Below are positions 18,262-28,164 of a DNA stretch of 34,325 nucleotides, piece by piece. A program made the position numbers and the translations under genes. The stretch's first letter is position 1. Each line of letters starts with the position of its first letter. The DNA comes from Bacillota bacterium (GTDB lineage Bacteria; Bacillota; Limnochordia; DTU087). The stretch lies in assembly GCA_012510855.1 (NCBI GenBank), contig JAAZHE010000057.1, positions 1 to 34,325 of the forward strand, read 5' to 3'. The notes under the pieces are model-generated. The model ran no database searches and was not told where the DNA came from. It worked only from the letters and a program-made list of their open reading frames with translations.

Positions 18262-19929
18262 ATGATCTTCGATAAATACCAGCCCCGAGTGGCTTATTTC
18301 TGCATGGAATACGGCCTCAATGAAGAACTACCGATATACGCCGGCGGCCTCGGAATCCTTGCGGGAGACATCCTCAAAAGTGCCCATGACCTCCATTTAC
18401 CCATGGTGGGCATAGGTATCCTATGGCAAGAGGGTTATACTTCTCAGTTTATCAATGAACACGGCTGGCCGTATGATCGGCCGGCAAGCTATGCACCGGA
18501 ACTGCTGCAAGACACAGGGGTTACAGTCCATGTAACCATCAGAGGTGATGAGGTGCCGGTGCGGATATGGAAGGTGGATTCCTTTCAAAACGCCCCTCTG
18601 TACCTTCTAGATACCGCTGTCCCCGGCAGCAGCTACGATTGGGTTACGAGGCGGTTATACGGAGGTACCTCCCATGATCGAATTGCTCAGGAGATCGTCT
18701 TGGGAATTGGAGGAGTCCGGGCCCTGGAAGCCCTCGGCCATACCCCAGATGTCTACCACTTCAATGAGGGACATGCGGTCCTGGCTGGGATTGAATTGAT
18801 TCGCCGCAAGAAAGCCATGGGAATGACTTTCCGAGAGGCCTTGGAAGCCACCCGGCGAGAGGTTGTCTTTACCACCCATACTCCGGTTATGGCCGGAAAT
18901 GAAGAACACGACCTTGAGCTCTTGGAATACATGGGTGCCTTTAACGGCCTTTCTTGGGAAGAAATGGAGCAAATCGGCGGAGATCCCTTCAACATGACAG
19001 TTGCGGGCCTGCGCCTTGCCCACATGGCCAACGGCGTATCTAAGCTCCACGGCATAACGGCCAGGGCTATGTGGTCAGATAAAGAGGACCGAGCTCCTAT
19101 AGTCTCCATCACCAACGGGGTCCATGTCAACACATGGATGCACCCGGAAATCCGCAGGGCTTATGAAGCCAACCGGAGCTTGTGGGAACCCCACATGGAG
19201 GCGAAGCAGGAGCTGCTCAATGCCATAGCAAAGAGGACTGGGGTACGGCTTAATCCCAAGGCACTGCTCATTGGTTTTGCTCGCCGGGCGGCTCTGTATA
19301 AGCGTCCGGGACTTATTTTTCAGCGGATGGATATCATAGGTCCGCTGCTGGAGAGCGGACGAATTCAGCTGGTCTTCTCCGGCAAAGCTCATCCCCAAGA
19401 TGAAGCCGCAAAACGTCAGGTGAGCAAGATTGCAGAGATAACCAAGCAGTTTCCCCAGAGTGTCGTCTTTCTGGAGAACTACGACATGGCCTTGGGCCGT
19501 CTGCTCACCGCGGGCTGTGATGTATGGCTCAACAATCCCCAAAGACCTCTGGAAGCATCCGGCACTTCGGGCATTAAGGCTGCCCTCAACGGCTGTCTCA
19601 ACCTGAGCGTCCTTGACGGATGGTGGGTAGAGGCCTGCCAGCACGGTGTTAACGGCTGGCAGTTTGGCGGAGGCTATGAAGGGCCAAGTCAAACCAAATA
19701 CGATTCAGCTAGCTTGTATGAAGTGCTGCTTGAGGATGTGATTCCCACCTATTACGAACATCCCGAGCGGTGGCGGAAAATGATGGTGGAGAGTATCAAG
19801 TCAACCTATTACCGGTTTTCTGCTCAAAGGATGCTGATTGAGTATTACAATATCATGTATCAGCCGTCTCGAACGGCAAAGCTCTTGGCTGAAGAGATCG
19901 ACCATATCCTGGCCACCAGTCTCCGATAG
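18262..19929 (+). CDS. glgP: Alpha-glucan phosphorylase, short form (GT35)
   Basis: VAYFCMEYGLNEELPIYAGGLGILAGDILKSAHDL, VFTTHTPVMAGNEEHDLELL, ASGTSGIKAALNGCLNLSVLDGWWVEA; SD AGGAGGAGCTAATC-ATG. Confidence 0.93.
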   Translation: MIFDKYQPRVAYFCMEYGLNEELPIYAGGLGILAGDILKSAHDLHLPMVGIGILWQEGYTSQFINEHGWPYDRPASYAPELLQDTGVTVHVTIRGDEVPVRIWKVDSFQNAPLYLLDTAVPGSSYDWVTRRLYGGTSHDRIAQEIVLGIGGVRALEALGHTPDVYHFNEGHAVLAGIELIRRKKAMGMTFREALEATRREVVFTTHTPVMAGNEEHDLELLEYMGAFNGLSWEEMEQIGGDPFNMTVAGLRLAHMANGVSKLHGITARAMWSDKEDRAPIVSITNGVHVNTWMHPEIRRAYEANRSLWEPHMEAKQELLNAIAKRTGVRLNPKALLIGFARRAALYKRPGLIFQRMDIIGPLLESGRIQLVFSGKAHPQDEAAKRQVSKIAEITKQFPQSVVFLENYDMALGRLLTAGCDVWLNNPQRPLEASGTSGIKAALNGCLNLSVLDGWWVEACQHGVNGWQFGGGYEGPSQTKYDSASLYEVLLEDVIPTYYEHPERWRKMMVESIKSTYYRFSAQRMLIEYYNIMYQPSRTAKLLAEEIDHILATSLR

Positions 19930-19981
19930 CAAGTCTGCTGAACGCATGTTCAACTACAGATTTGAGCAGCCAGATCAAAAC

Positions 19982-20018
19982 AGGCCGAGGTGAACACTAG
20001 AATGCTCAACCTCGGCCT
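19982..20018 (-). terminator. Bidirectional-type terminator between convergent glgP and manA
   Basis: 10-bp perfect stem AGGCCGAGGT / ACCTCGGCCT; minus side followed by GTTTTGATC. Confidence 0.7.
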
Positions 20019-20088
20019 ATGTCTTTCACCTAGTTATCTTCCGGTGAAAACTATCTTGTCCATGCTTTCCATTGTCGCACTTGCTACC

Positions 20089-21195
20089 TTATGCTTCCGC
20101 GAGGGGCAGATAACTGGTGCGGTAGTCTCCTACACCAGCCACCATCTTGGTAATATCTGGATAGCTGTATCCGTGGGACAAAAGGGGTTCGATAATATTC
20201 CGCCTTATATCGGGGACGTAGCATTTCATCACTTTACCGGTTCCCACCAGTCTGTACATCTCAACACAAGCGGGAACCAGCACCGAGTCCCCCGGCTCCA
20301 TGGCAAGCTGGATGCCGGACCCGTCATCTTCCAGAGCAAAGCTGCCCTCCAGGCAGGTTAGAAGATGAAATCTCTCGCCCTGTGTTGCTTCTGGGACAGC
20401 GCCCTCTACCAAGAGAATCTCCAAGGCAAAATACCGATTGGCCACCATCACAGTCTTCTGCCCTGCCGGCTGAGGAATTGTCAGACCGGTTACCGGAGTG
20501 GTCTTTTGGCCGGCAAACTGGATCACATCCAACGCTTTCTTGATGTGGAGCGGCCGGCTCTTGCCTTGAGCATCGACCCGATCCCAATCGTAAAGGCGGT
20601 AGACTGTATCAGAGTTCTGCTGGATTTCGGCCACCATTACTCCACTACCCAAGGCGTGGACCGTCCCCGCGGGCACATCAAAGACATCCCCTGGCTTGAC
20701 AGGCACCCGGTTAAGACAATGGGCCAGAGTCCCATCGGCAATTGCCTTCCTCAGGGATTCCCGGGTTGCTCCCGGTTTCAGGCCGTAGATGATTTCAGCC
20801 CCCGGTTCGGCTGCAATTACATACCAGGCCTCCCACTTGCCCGGATCGCCCGACTCATGATCAGCTGCATACTCGTCATCAGGATGTACTTGAACAGAAA
20901 GATAATCATTGGCGTCCAGTATCTTGAGGAGCAGCGGAAACTTAACTAGAGCCGAATCAGGGAGTGCTGTGCCGATCAGCGCTCTTCCGTACATGCTCAT
21001 CAATTCCGGAAGGGTGGTTCCTGCTAGAGGTCCGTTGGCAACAACGCTAATACCTTGGGCGTGGGCGGCAACCTCCCAGCTTTCTCCGATGCTGGCGCTG
21101 GGAAGTACCCTGCCGAACTTCTTGTTCAGGGCAGTTCCGCCCCAAACCTTTTCTTTATAGATTGGGTAAAACCTCAAGGGATATGGCTTGATCAA
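20089..21195 (-). CDS. manA: Mannose-6-phosphate isomerase, class I
   Basis: YPLRFYPIYKEKVWGGTALNKKFG, LLLKILDANDYLSVQVHPDDEYA, DVFDVPAGTVHALGSGVMVAEIQQNSDTVYRLYDWDR. Confidence 0.94.
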   Translation of the reverse strand: MIKPYPLRFYPIYKEKVWGGTALNKKFGRVLPSASIGESWEVAAHAQGISVVANGPLAGTTLPELMSMYGRALIGTALPDSALVKFPLLLKILDANDYLSVQVHPDDEYAADHESGDPGKWEAWYVIAAEPGAEIIYGLKPGATRESLRKAIADGTLAHCLNRVPVKPGDVFDVPAGTVHALGSGVMVAEIQQNSDTVYRLYDWDRVDAQGKSRPLHIKKALDVIQFAGQKTTPVTGLTIPQPAGQKTVMVANRYFALEILLVEGAVPEATQGERFHLLTCLEGSFALEDDGSGIQLAMEPGDSVLVPACVEMYRLVGTGKVMKCYVPDIRRNIIEPLLSHGYSYPDITKMVAGVGDYRTSYLPLAEA

Positions 21196-21216
21196 CTGAA
21201 GTCCTCCCTGCTAAGG

Positions 21217-22575
21217 TCAGCTGATGCTCTGGGACAACCGCTTTTCTAAAGCTTCCCGCTCCTTTTCGAAACCGGGCTTGCCCAGTAAAGCAAACATGTT
21301 GCGCTTATATGCTTCAACTCCAGGCTGGTCAAAGGGGTTTACTCCTAAGAGGTAGCCGCTGATAGCGCAAGCCTTTTCAAAGAAGTATACTAACTGCCCG
21401 AAACTGTACTCACTGAGCCGCGGAACCCGCACCACAAGGCTGGGAACACCGCCATCGGAATGGGCCAGCAAAGTCCCCTCCAGAGCCTTGCGGTTGACGT
21501 AATCCACGGTCTTCCCGGCCAGATAATTGAGGCCGTCCAAATCTTCCTCTTCACTGGTTATTGCCAGTTCCGACTGGGGATTCTCTATTTGAATCACCGT
21601 CTCCATGATAACCCTCAGGCCTTCCTGAATATACTGACCAAGGGAGTGAAGATCAGTGGTAAAGTCCACAGAAGCGGGGAACAAACCTTTATGGTCCTTT
21701 CCTTCACTTTCACCAAAGAGCTGCTTCCACCATTCCGCTAGATAGTGAAGGGCCGGTTCATAAGTGACCAGGATCTCAATCAGCTTCCCCTTGCGGTATA
21801 GGCAGTTGCGCACTGCTGCGTATTGGTAGCTGGCGTTGGCATTCAGCTTGGGAGAAGCGTACTCGTGCATGGCTGCCTCCGCTCCAGCCATCACGGCATC
21901 AATGTCTAGGCCTGCTACCGCCATGGGCAGAAGGCCCACTGGAGTCAACACCGAGTACCGGCCACCGATATCGTCAGGAATCACGAAGGTCCGATAGCCT
22001 TGGGCATAGGCCAGCTGTTTGAGGGCTCCCCGGGTTCGGTCAGTTGTGGCGATAATCCTCTGCTTAGCAGCTTCTTTGCCGTACTTCCGCTCCATGAAGG
22101 ACCGCAGAATCCGAAAGGCTACAGCCGGCTCAGTGGTTGTGCCCGACTTGGAAATGACGTTCACATAGACTTCCCTATATTCCAGCGAGGACAGCAAATC
22201 GCTAATGTATGCACCACTGAGGTTGTGACCGACGAAATAGACGGGTACGTCTACTCCACTGAAAGGTGGTGTCAGCATCTCAATCGCTGCTCGGGCCCCG
22301 AGATACGACCCGCCGATACCAATCACAACAAAGGCATCGGCTTGGGCCCGTACTTCCGCGGCTGTATCCTTAATCCTGGCAAATTCCCCTCGATGGTAGT
22401 TGGCGGGGAGCTCCAACCAGCCTAGATAATCGCTACCTGGACCCGTACGGCTGTGCAGCCGCCTATGGGCTTCTTGTACTTGGTCTTCCATATATGCAAG
22501 CTCATGCTCTCCGATAAAGGATAATGCCGGTGTGTAATCAAAGCGCAATTTCTCTGCAACCAGTGTCTTGGCCAT
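21217..22575 (-). CDS. pgi: Glucose-6-phosphate isomerase
   Basis: [90 protein letters not shown]. Confidence 0.96.
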   Translation of the reverse strand: MAKTLVAEKLRFDYTPALSFIGEHELAYMEDQVQEAHRRLHSRTGPGSDYLGWLELPANYHRGEFARIKDTAAEVRAQADAFVVIGIGGSYLGARAAIEMLTPPFSGVDVPVYFVGHNLSGAYISDLLSSLEYREVYVNVISKSGTTTEPAVAFRILRSFMERKYGKEAAKQRIIATTDRTRGALKQLAYAQGYRTFVIPDDIGGRYSVLTPVGLLPMAVAGLDIDAVMAGAEAAMHEYASPKLNANASYQYAAVRNCLYRKGKLIEILVTYEPALHYLAEWWKQLFGESEGKDHKGLFPASVDFTTDLHSLGQYIQEGLRVIMETVIQIENPQSELAITSEEEDLDGLNYLAGKTVDYVNRKALEGTLLAHSDGGVPSLVVRVPRLSEYSFGQLVYFFEKACAISGYLLGVNPFDQPGVEAYKRNMFALLGKPGFEKEREALEKRLSQSIS

Positions 22576-22752
22576 TTTGCTTAGCGATGGAGCCGCGGCT
22601 TGATGCTGCGGACTAGATCGCCCCCACCCTCCTTCTCTGCTTCACGGTCCTCCGGAAGCTTGATAAGCCTGCTGTGTTACACTAACAGACTTCTCTTCTT
22701 ATACTATTATCCCTACAGGCTTCTGGCAACAAGCCCAGAGTCCTAGCTAAGT

Positions 22753-24360
22753 TCACCCATGTACCTTACCCAGATAGTACTCTCCAATATTGGCAGCATG
22801 GTCGCCGATTCTCTCCAGATTGGAGATAATATCCAGATATACTATGCCAGAAAGGGGTGAGCAGAGGTTCTGATTCAGCCGATCAATATGTCTGCGGCGG
22901 AGCTCTTCCTCCTGTTCATCGATGCGGGCCTCCCTTTCCTTAATAGCCAAAGCGTATTTAGCCTCATTTTCTCGCCATGCCCGTAGGGCTAAATTCAAGG
23001 TCTCCATGGTATAATCCAAGAACTCCAAGAGCTCTTTATTGGCTGCTTCGCTGAACATTATCTGATTGACAGCCTTGTGCTCCAGAAGCTCGCCGATATT
23101 AGTCCCGGGGTCCCCCACTCGCTCTATATCATTGATGAGGTTGTACAGCTGGCGGTGGCGCTCTGATTGACTTTCCGATAAAGACATCTTGGATAGTTCC
23201 ACCAGGTAGTGGGTGATGCCCTCCTCATACTGGTCAATGGCATCTTCCAAGATAGCAATGCGGCCCAAGGCCTCTTCGTTGGGGTCGGTGACATTTTCTC
23301 TGGCAATGGTGAGCATCTCCATAGCCATCTCACCCATGTGCATGACTTCAGTATAGGCCTGCTGTAAAGCAGCTTCGGGAGTGGCCAACAGGCGGCTATC
23401 CAGTTGGAGAGACAGCTTTTTCTCCCGGGGATCGTCGGGCACAAGCTTAGTCACCGTATATGCCAAAAGACCCGATAGCGGCAGCAAAACAAGGGTATTG
23501 GTCACATTAAAAACAGTGTGGGCATTGGCAATTTGCCTTGTAATCGATGGTGATGTGAGTCTAACCACCTGGGTGAACAATGGCAGCAGGGGAAGGAAGA
23601 TTAACGCGCCGATAACGTTAAAAAGCAGGTGGGACATGGCTGCCCGCCGGGCATTGACCGATGTGCCAATACTAGAGAGCATCGCGGTAATTGTCGTACC
23701 GATGTTATTCCCCAAAAGCACCGGCAGAGCCAGTCCCAAGGGGATCAAACCATCCCTGGCCAGTCCCTGCAGTATACCGGTGGTAGCAGAGCTGCTCTGC
23801 ACTATGGCTGTCACCCCTGCACCCACCAACAATCCGTAATACCACCTATCCGACAATGTCAGCATCAGCTCGGCAAAAACCGGGCTCTCCCGAAAGGGCT
23901 TCATGGCACCGGTCATAGTCTCGATACCAATGAACAAAAGACCAAACCCCAGTAGAATTTCACCCCAATAGCGGTTCATCTTTCGTCTTCCGAACAGCAA
24001 GAATAGGGCGCCTATGGCAACAAAGATCCAGGCGTATTCACCGAGATCAAAAGCGATGAGCTGAGCAGTTATAGTTGTTCCGATGTTGGCTCCCATGATC
24101 ACGCCTATAGCCTGGGACAAGTTCATTAAACCAGCATTGACAAAACCAACTACCATGACCGTGGTTGCACTGCTGCTTTGAATGATGGAGGTGATCACTG
24201 TTCCCAACAATACTCCCAAGAGCTGGTTGGTAGTCAGCGCTTCCAGCCAGCGGCGCATCTTGCTGCCGGCCGCTTTTTGCAGGCCGTCGCCCATTTGGTG
24301 CATGCCAAAAAGAAATAGACCCAGCCCGCCTAACAACCCAAAGATCATTTGGATCACCAA
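22753..24360 (-). CDS. Na/Pi cotransporter family protein with C-terminal PhoU-like domain
   Basis: FLFGMHQMGDGLQKAAGSKMRRWLEALTTNQLLGVLLGTVITSIIQSSSATTVMVVGFVNAGLM, GAGVTAIVQSSSATTGILQGLA (QSSSATT repeats) plus PhoU-like helices. Confidence 0.94.
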   Translation of the reverse strand: MVIQMIFGLLGGLGLFLFGMHQMGDGLQKAAGSKMRRWLEALTTNQLLGVLLGTVITSIIQSSSATTVMVVGFVNAGLMNLSQAIGVIMGANIGTTITAQLIAFDLGEYAWIFVAIGALFLLFGRRKMNRYWGEILLGFGLLFIGIETMTGAMKPFRESPVFAELMLTLSDRWYYGLLVGAGVTAIVQSSSATTGILQGLARDGLIPLGLALPVLLGNNIGTTITAMLSSIGTSVNARRAAMSHLLFNVIGALIFLPLLPLFTQVVRLTSPSITRQIANAHTVFNVTNTLVLLPLSGLLAYTVTKLVPDDPREKKLSLQLDSRLLATPEAALQQAYTEVMHMGEMAMEMLTIARENVTDPNEEALGRIAILEDAIDQYEEGITHYLVELSKMSLSESQSERHRQLYNLINDIERVGDPGTNIGELLEHKAVNQIMFSEAANKELLEFLDYTMETLNLALRAWRENEAKYALAIKEREARIDEQEEELRRRHIDRLNQNLCSPLSGIVYLDIISNLERIGDHAANIGEYYLGKVHG

Positions 24361-24490
24361 AACAGATTCACTCTCCTAAATCAACTCTACCTGAGCTGAG
24401 GCAATCAGTCTTGCAATTACTTACTGGCAAATGATTTATCAGCTGACGGGATCAGCATGCATCACATGCAACCCACTCGATACCAATAAC

Positions 24491-25660
24491 TTACATGTAA
24501 TCGCTAAAGTCTTCACCCACATGCCGCTCCCAACAAGCGAGGAAATTGATCAGCTGATCCCATGACGGGCTGCGCCCAGTCCGAACGTAGTAGCCGGAGG
24601 TAGCCGCACCAACAGTTAACGCCTGCTCCGGGGACAGCCCCAGAAGCAGTCCGAGACAGAAGCCCCCATTAAAATTATCTCCTCCGCTGGTGGTGATAAC
24701 GGGACTGCTTGTATAAGGCCCCGGAGCATAGTAATACTCTCCATCGAAGACAGCCCCGGCTCCATCAACCGGGTGAACTACTACGCCGTAAAGGTCCATA
24801 GCCTCAGAGATAGCTTCTGTAATATCCCTCAAGCTGACCTCATTGATGGGCACGGAAAACTTGATCCCATACGCTTTAGCCACCTCAGAGGCTTCTTTGC
24901 GGTTAATGCTCAGTATGGTCCGGTAATGAGATGAGAAGCGGGCAAAAATCTCCATCGCCTTCCGCCAATCCTCGCCAGTCCGCTTCTCGGGGTCTATGGG
25001 ATCCATGAAAAACAAGCGGGGTTCACCCTCAAAGGTGATCTCCGGCAAAATCTCGCTCTGGAGTTTCTCCCAGATGATGTTCATTTCGGGAATCATAGTC
25101 CAATTAATAGTTGCAACCAGCTGACTTTGCTGGATCAAGGCCTTTAGCTTATCTTTCCCTACTTGAGACAAGATTCGATCCCAGGTAATCTCTTTTAGGG
25201 GCGAGGTATTGCACAACATAATCTTTCCATCTTGGAATTCCAATGCCAGAGTCTGCCCGGGATTAGCGATATTGAAATACTCAGCTGCTAAGGCAGCGAA
25301 GTCTTCGAACACAGGATTCACCGCAGGATAGCCGATACACCCAATATATGTAAATTGGCAGCCGAGCCTGCCCATGGTAGCCCCCATGCTTACAGCGCTG
25401 CCGCCGATCTTAACGTAACGGGGAACATGCTCCAGGCTGGTACTGAGACCCGCAGCATCCATAATCTTCTGGCCAAAGCCTTGAATGGTCTCCACCTTGG
25501 TAAAGCTGTCGAAGTCAATACGCTTGTCCACTAGATCTGACACTTGGTCAACGAAAGCATCAAATCCGAACAAAAGCTGCAGCTTTGCCGCTTCAGCTTC
25601 CCGGCCGAGAAGCGCCTGCCGGGTACTGGCTATCAGCTGAACCACTTGGTTATCAGTCAT
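24491..25660 (-). CDS. PfkB-family carbohydrate kinase
   Basis: LLFGFDAFVDQVSDLVDKR, RYVKIGGSAVSMGATMGRLGCQFTYIGCIG, SSPVITTSGGDNFNGGFCLGLLLG (PfkB GGDNF signature). Start placed at MTDNQ. Confidence 0.85.
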   Translation of the reverse strand: MTDNQVVQLIASTRQALLGREAEAAKLQLLFGFDAFVDQVSDLVDKRIDFDSFTKVETIQGFGQKIMDAAGLSTSLEHVPRYVKIGGSAVSMGATMGRLGCQFTYIGCIGYPAVNPVFEDFAALAAEYFNIANPGQTLALEFQDGKIMLCNTSPLKEITWDRILSQVGKDKLKALIQQSQLVATINWTMIPEMNIIWEKLQSEILPEITFEGEPRLFFMDPIDPEKRTGEDWRKAMEIFARFSSHYRTILSINRKEASEVAKAYGIKFSVPINEVSLRDITEAISEAMDLYGVVVHPVDGAGAVFDGEYYYAPGPYTSSPVITTSGGDNFNGGFCLGLLLGLSPEQALTVGAATSGYYVRTGRSPSWDQLINFLACWERHVGEDFSDYM

Positions 25661-25952
25661 CAATCTCAACCCCCAGTAGGTAGATTGGCTGTCTAACCAC
25701 TGCCCACTCCTGCATGGCATCGGTATAGTCTAATTTACTGAGCTAATGCTTATGTATCCAGGATTCTCTTACGACACCACCTACTTGTTTTCTATTGGTT
25801 AAATTAAAATCCTGCCCAACCAGACTCTTGTCAGTATACTGTAACAAACAGTTTGCTTTGGTGGTTCCCATGCCATAACTTGGCAGGAGCCCAAAAAAGA
25901 GGTTATCGCCCCACGCTGCCGAAAATCCCAACGAGACTAGGGGGAGGTTTGT

Positions 25953-26555
25953 ATGAAACCAATAGCCATACTCTTGCTGCTGATATTTTTGCTGGGCAGT
26001 ACTGGATGTGAGCCGCAGCCCAGCCAGATGGCCAGGTTGGGCATGGAATCGCTGGGTCTGGTAGTCGAAGTCGATGCCCCAGACCTGGAGGCGGTAGTTG
26101 CCGGTTATATCCAGAACAAACTGCCAAAGGTGAAAGTCATCGGTTCCGATGCTGTATGGACTCAAGTGGACACCTCAGGCAGTCTTAGATCCCTTTCCGC
26201 ACTGGAACGCCGGGACAACTTATGTAAGCTGAGGGAGGAGCTGGAAATCCAATACCTGGCTGTTATATCCATCAAGCCGGAAGAAAGTCCTCGCCATTCT
26301 ACATCAATCACCGTTGGTACCGACAAGACAGAAGTTCGGCTAAACCAGTATCTGACAGTTAACCTAGAATACACGATAATCGACACCGCCTCCGGTGAGA
26401 AGGTCTATGCCGGCCAGGCGAGGGGCAAATCCAGCGATATTGCCGATTTGAAGGTAGGAACTCAGGGAACACGGGTTGGAATTCAATTAACCCAGGAAAG
26501 GGCATTGCTAAAAGAAGCGGTAAGGAATGCCCTGAGGGAGACCGGTTTATTCTAA
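25953..26555 (+). CDS. Predicted lipoprotein, unknown function
   Basis: MKPIAILLLLIFLLGSTGCEPQPSQ signal peptide with lipobox; SD GGGGGAGG upstream. Confidence 0.8.
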   Translation: MKPIAILLLLIFLLGSTGCEPQPSQMARLGMESLGLVVEVDAPDLEAVVAGYIQNKLPKVKVIGSDAVWTQVDTSGSLRSLSALERRDNLCKLREELEIQYLAVISIKPEESPRHSTSITVGTDKTEVRLNQYLTVNLEYTIIDTASGEKVYAGQARGKSSDIADLKVGTQGTRVGIQLTQERALLKEAVRNALRETGLF

Positions 26556-26608
26556 AAAGGAAGAAGCGTCTTCTCAATCCTGCAAGCTGGAAAGGTAGAG
26601 AAAACTAT

Positions 26609-26634
26609 AGACCCGGTTTCCCGGGTCTTCTTTC
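26609..26634 (+). terminator. Terminator between the convergent lipoprotein and GH4 genes
   Basis: AGACCCGG-TTTC-CCGGGTCT followed by TCTTTC. Confidence 0.65.
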
Positions 26635-26660
26635 ACGTCATGGCTAGTTTCAGCCTGTGT

Positions 26661-27968
26661 TCATCCTGTTGCCAACTTGAACTTGGGCAGCCAATCGCCG
26701 TGGGCCTCAATCAGATCATCGCAAAGGGCGATAATCTGGTCAATGGTCAGCTCGCTTGATGTATGGGGATCCAGCAGAGCCGCATGGTAAATATGTTCTT
26801 TCTTGCCGGTTAATGCCGCTTCGATGGTCAACAGCTGCACATTGATATTGGTCATGTTGAGCGCTGCCAGCTGAGGAGGCAGCTCGCCTACATAGCAAGG
26901 GGACACACCGCTGGCATCAACTAAGCACGGCACCTCAACACAGGCTTCCTTGGGCAGATTGGGAATCAAACCGTTATTGAGCACATTGCCGCCGATTTTA
27001 TAGGGCTTGTTTGTCTCCATGGCTTCGATAATGTACGAAGCATACTCCTCGGTGCGCTGGTGGGTGATATCCTTGTTGTTGACCAAATCGTCCCGCATCT
27101 TTTCCCATGCCTTGATCTGCGCGACACAGCGGCGGGGGTACTCATCCAAGGGGATATTGAACCTCTCAATGAGTTCCGGACATTGGCTCTTGATAAAGTA
27201 AGGCATGTACTCAGCATTGTGTTCGCTGGATTCGGTCACATAGTAGCCAAAGCGGTGCATGATCTCATGCCGCACCCTGTCCCAATCCGGTGGTCCCTGT
27301 TCCTTGGACCGCCGCTTGATTTCCGGATACAAGTCCTCACCATCCCGGGTGATCTCCAGGAGCCAGGCCATGTGGTTGATCCCCGCGATTTTCCACTGCA
27401 CATTGTCTGCGGCCATCCCTACTCCTTCTAGCAGCTGGCGGGCACAGACCTGGACACTGTGGCACAAACCGACAGTCTTAATTGGTGTTGCCCTCAACAT
27501 GGCACCGGTGAGGATCGCCATGGGATTGGTATAGTTGAGAAACCACGCATCGGGGCAAACCTCTTCCATGTCCCGGGCAAAATCCAGCAGAACCGGTATG
27601 GTACGCAAGGCCCGGAAGATGCCGCCGATACCGAGGGTATCGCCTATGGTCTGCCGCAAACCGTATTTCTTGGGCACCTCAAAATCGATAACAGTGCAGG
27701 GCTCGTAACCTCCCACCTGGATCGCGTTGACTACATAATCGGCGCCCCGCAGGGCTTCCTTTCTGTCGGTGTAGGCCTTGATCACAGCATGACCGCCGTA
27801 ATTGGCGTTAATGTTATTGAGCATGTTCTCCGAGTCTTTCAGCCGCTGCAGGTCAATGTCGTAAAGCGCTAGATGAGAACCCCTCAGGGCTGGTGTCAAC
27901 ATCACATCTCCGAGGACATTCTTGGCAAAGACGGTACTACCCGCCCCCATAAAAGTGATCTTAGGCAT
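26661..27968 (-). CDS. GH4-family glycosidase, alpha-galactosidase/alpha-glucosidase (MelA-like)
   Basis: PKITFMGAGSTVFAKNVLGDVMLTPAL, VNAIQVGGYEPCTVIDFEVPKKYGLRQTIGDTLGIGGIFRALRTIPV, FLNYTNPMAILTGAML, VGLCHSVQ (Mn-binding Cys/His). Confidence 0.93.
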   Translation of the reverse strand: MPKITFMGAGSTVFAKNVLGDVMLTPALRGSHLALYDIDLQRLKDSENMLNNINANYGGHAVIKAYTDRKEALRGADYVVNAIQVGGYEPCTVIDFEVPKKYGLRQTIGDTLGIGGIFRALRTIPVLLDFARDMEEVCPDAWFLNYTNPMAILTGAMLRATPIKTVGLCHSVQVCARQLLEGVGMAADNVQWKIAGINHMAWLLEITRDGEDLYPEIKRRSKEQGPPDWDRVRHEIMHRFGYYVTESSEHNAEYMPYFIKSQCPELIERFNIPLDEYPRRCVAQIKAWEKMRDDLVNNKDITHQRTEEYASYIIEAMETNKPYKIGGNVLNNGLIPNLPKEACVEVPCLVDASGVSPCYVGELPPQLAALNMTNINVQLLTIEAALTGKKEHIYHAALLDPHTSSELTIDQIIALCDDLIEAHGDWLPKFKLATG

Positions 27969-28108
27969 AGTGGATTCCTCCCGCTCAGATATTCCTCCAT
28001 TGAAGCCGGAGGTGTTTTTCAGAGTATAGTAGAAGGGTTCGACAATAGGCGCTTATTTCCTTTGCTGGCTGCCGCCAAATTCCCAAGCATCAAATTACCC
28101 CTTGTCCC

Positions 28109-28139
28109 TTGACTCTCACGTTACGTGATAGTTTATATT
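28109..28139 (+). promoter_or_regulatory. MerR-type promoter with 19-bp spacer and operator dyad
   Basis: TTGACT (28109-28114), 19-bp spacer, TATATT (28134-28139); dyad ACTCTCACGT-T-ACGTGATAGT at 28112-28132 with one mismatched arm position. Confidence 0.8.
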
Positions 28140-28164
28140 ACGAGATGAAAGGCTGGTGATCTCC

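Noticed and set aside
19990-20361. 123-aa plus-strand ORF after glgP
   Set aside because: Begins in the glgP/manA terminator and runs antisense to manA.
25743-26165. 140-aa minus-strand ORF
   Set aside because: Overlaps the start of the lipoprotein gene on the opposite strand; no family resemblance.
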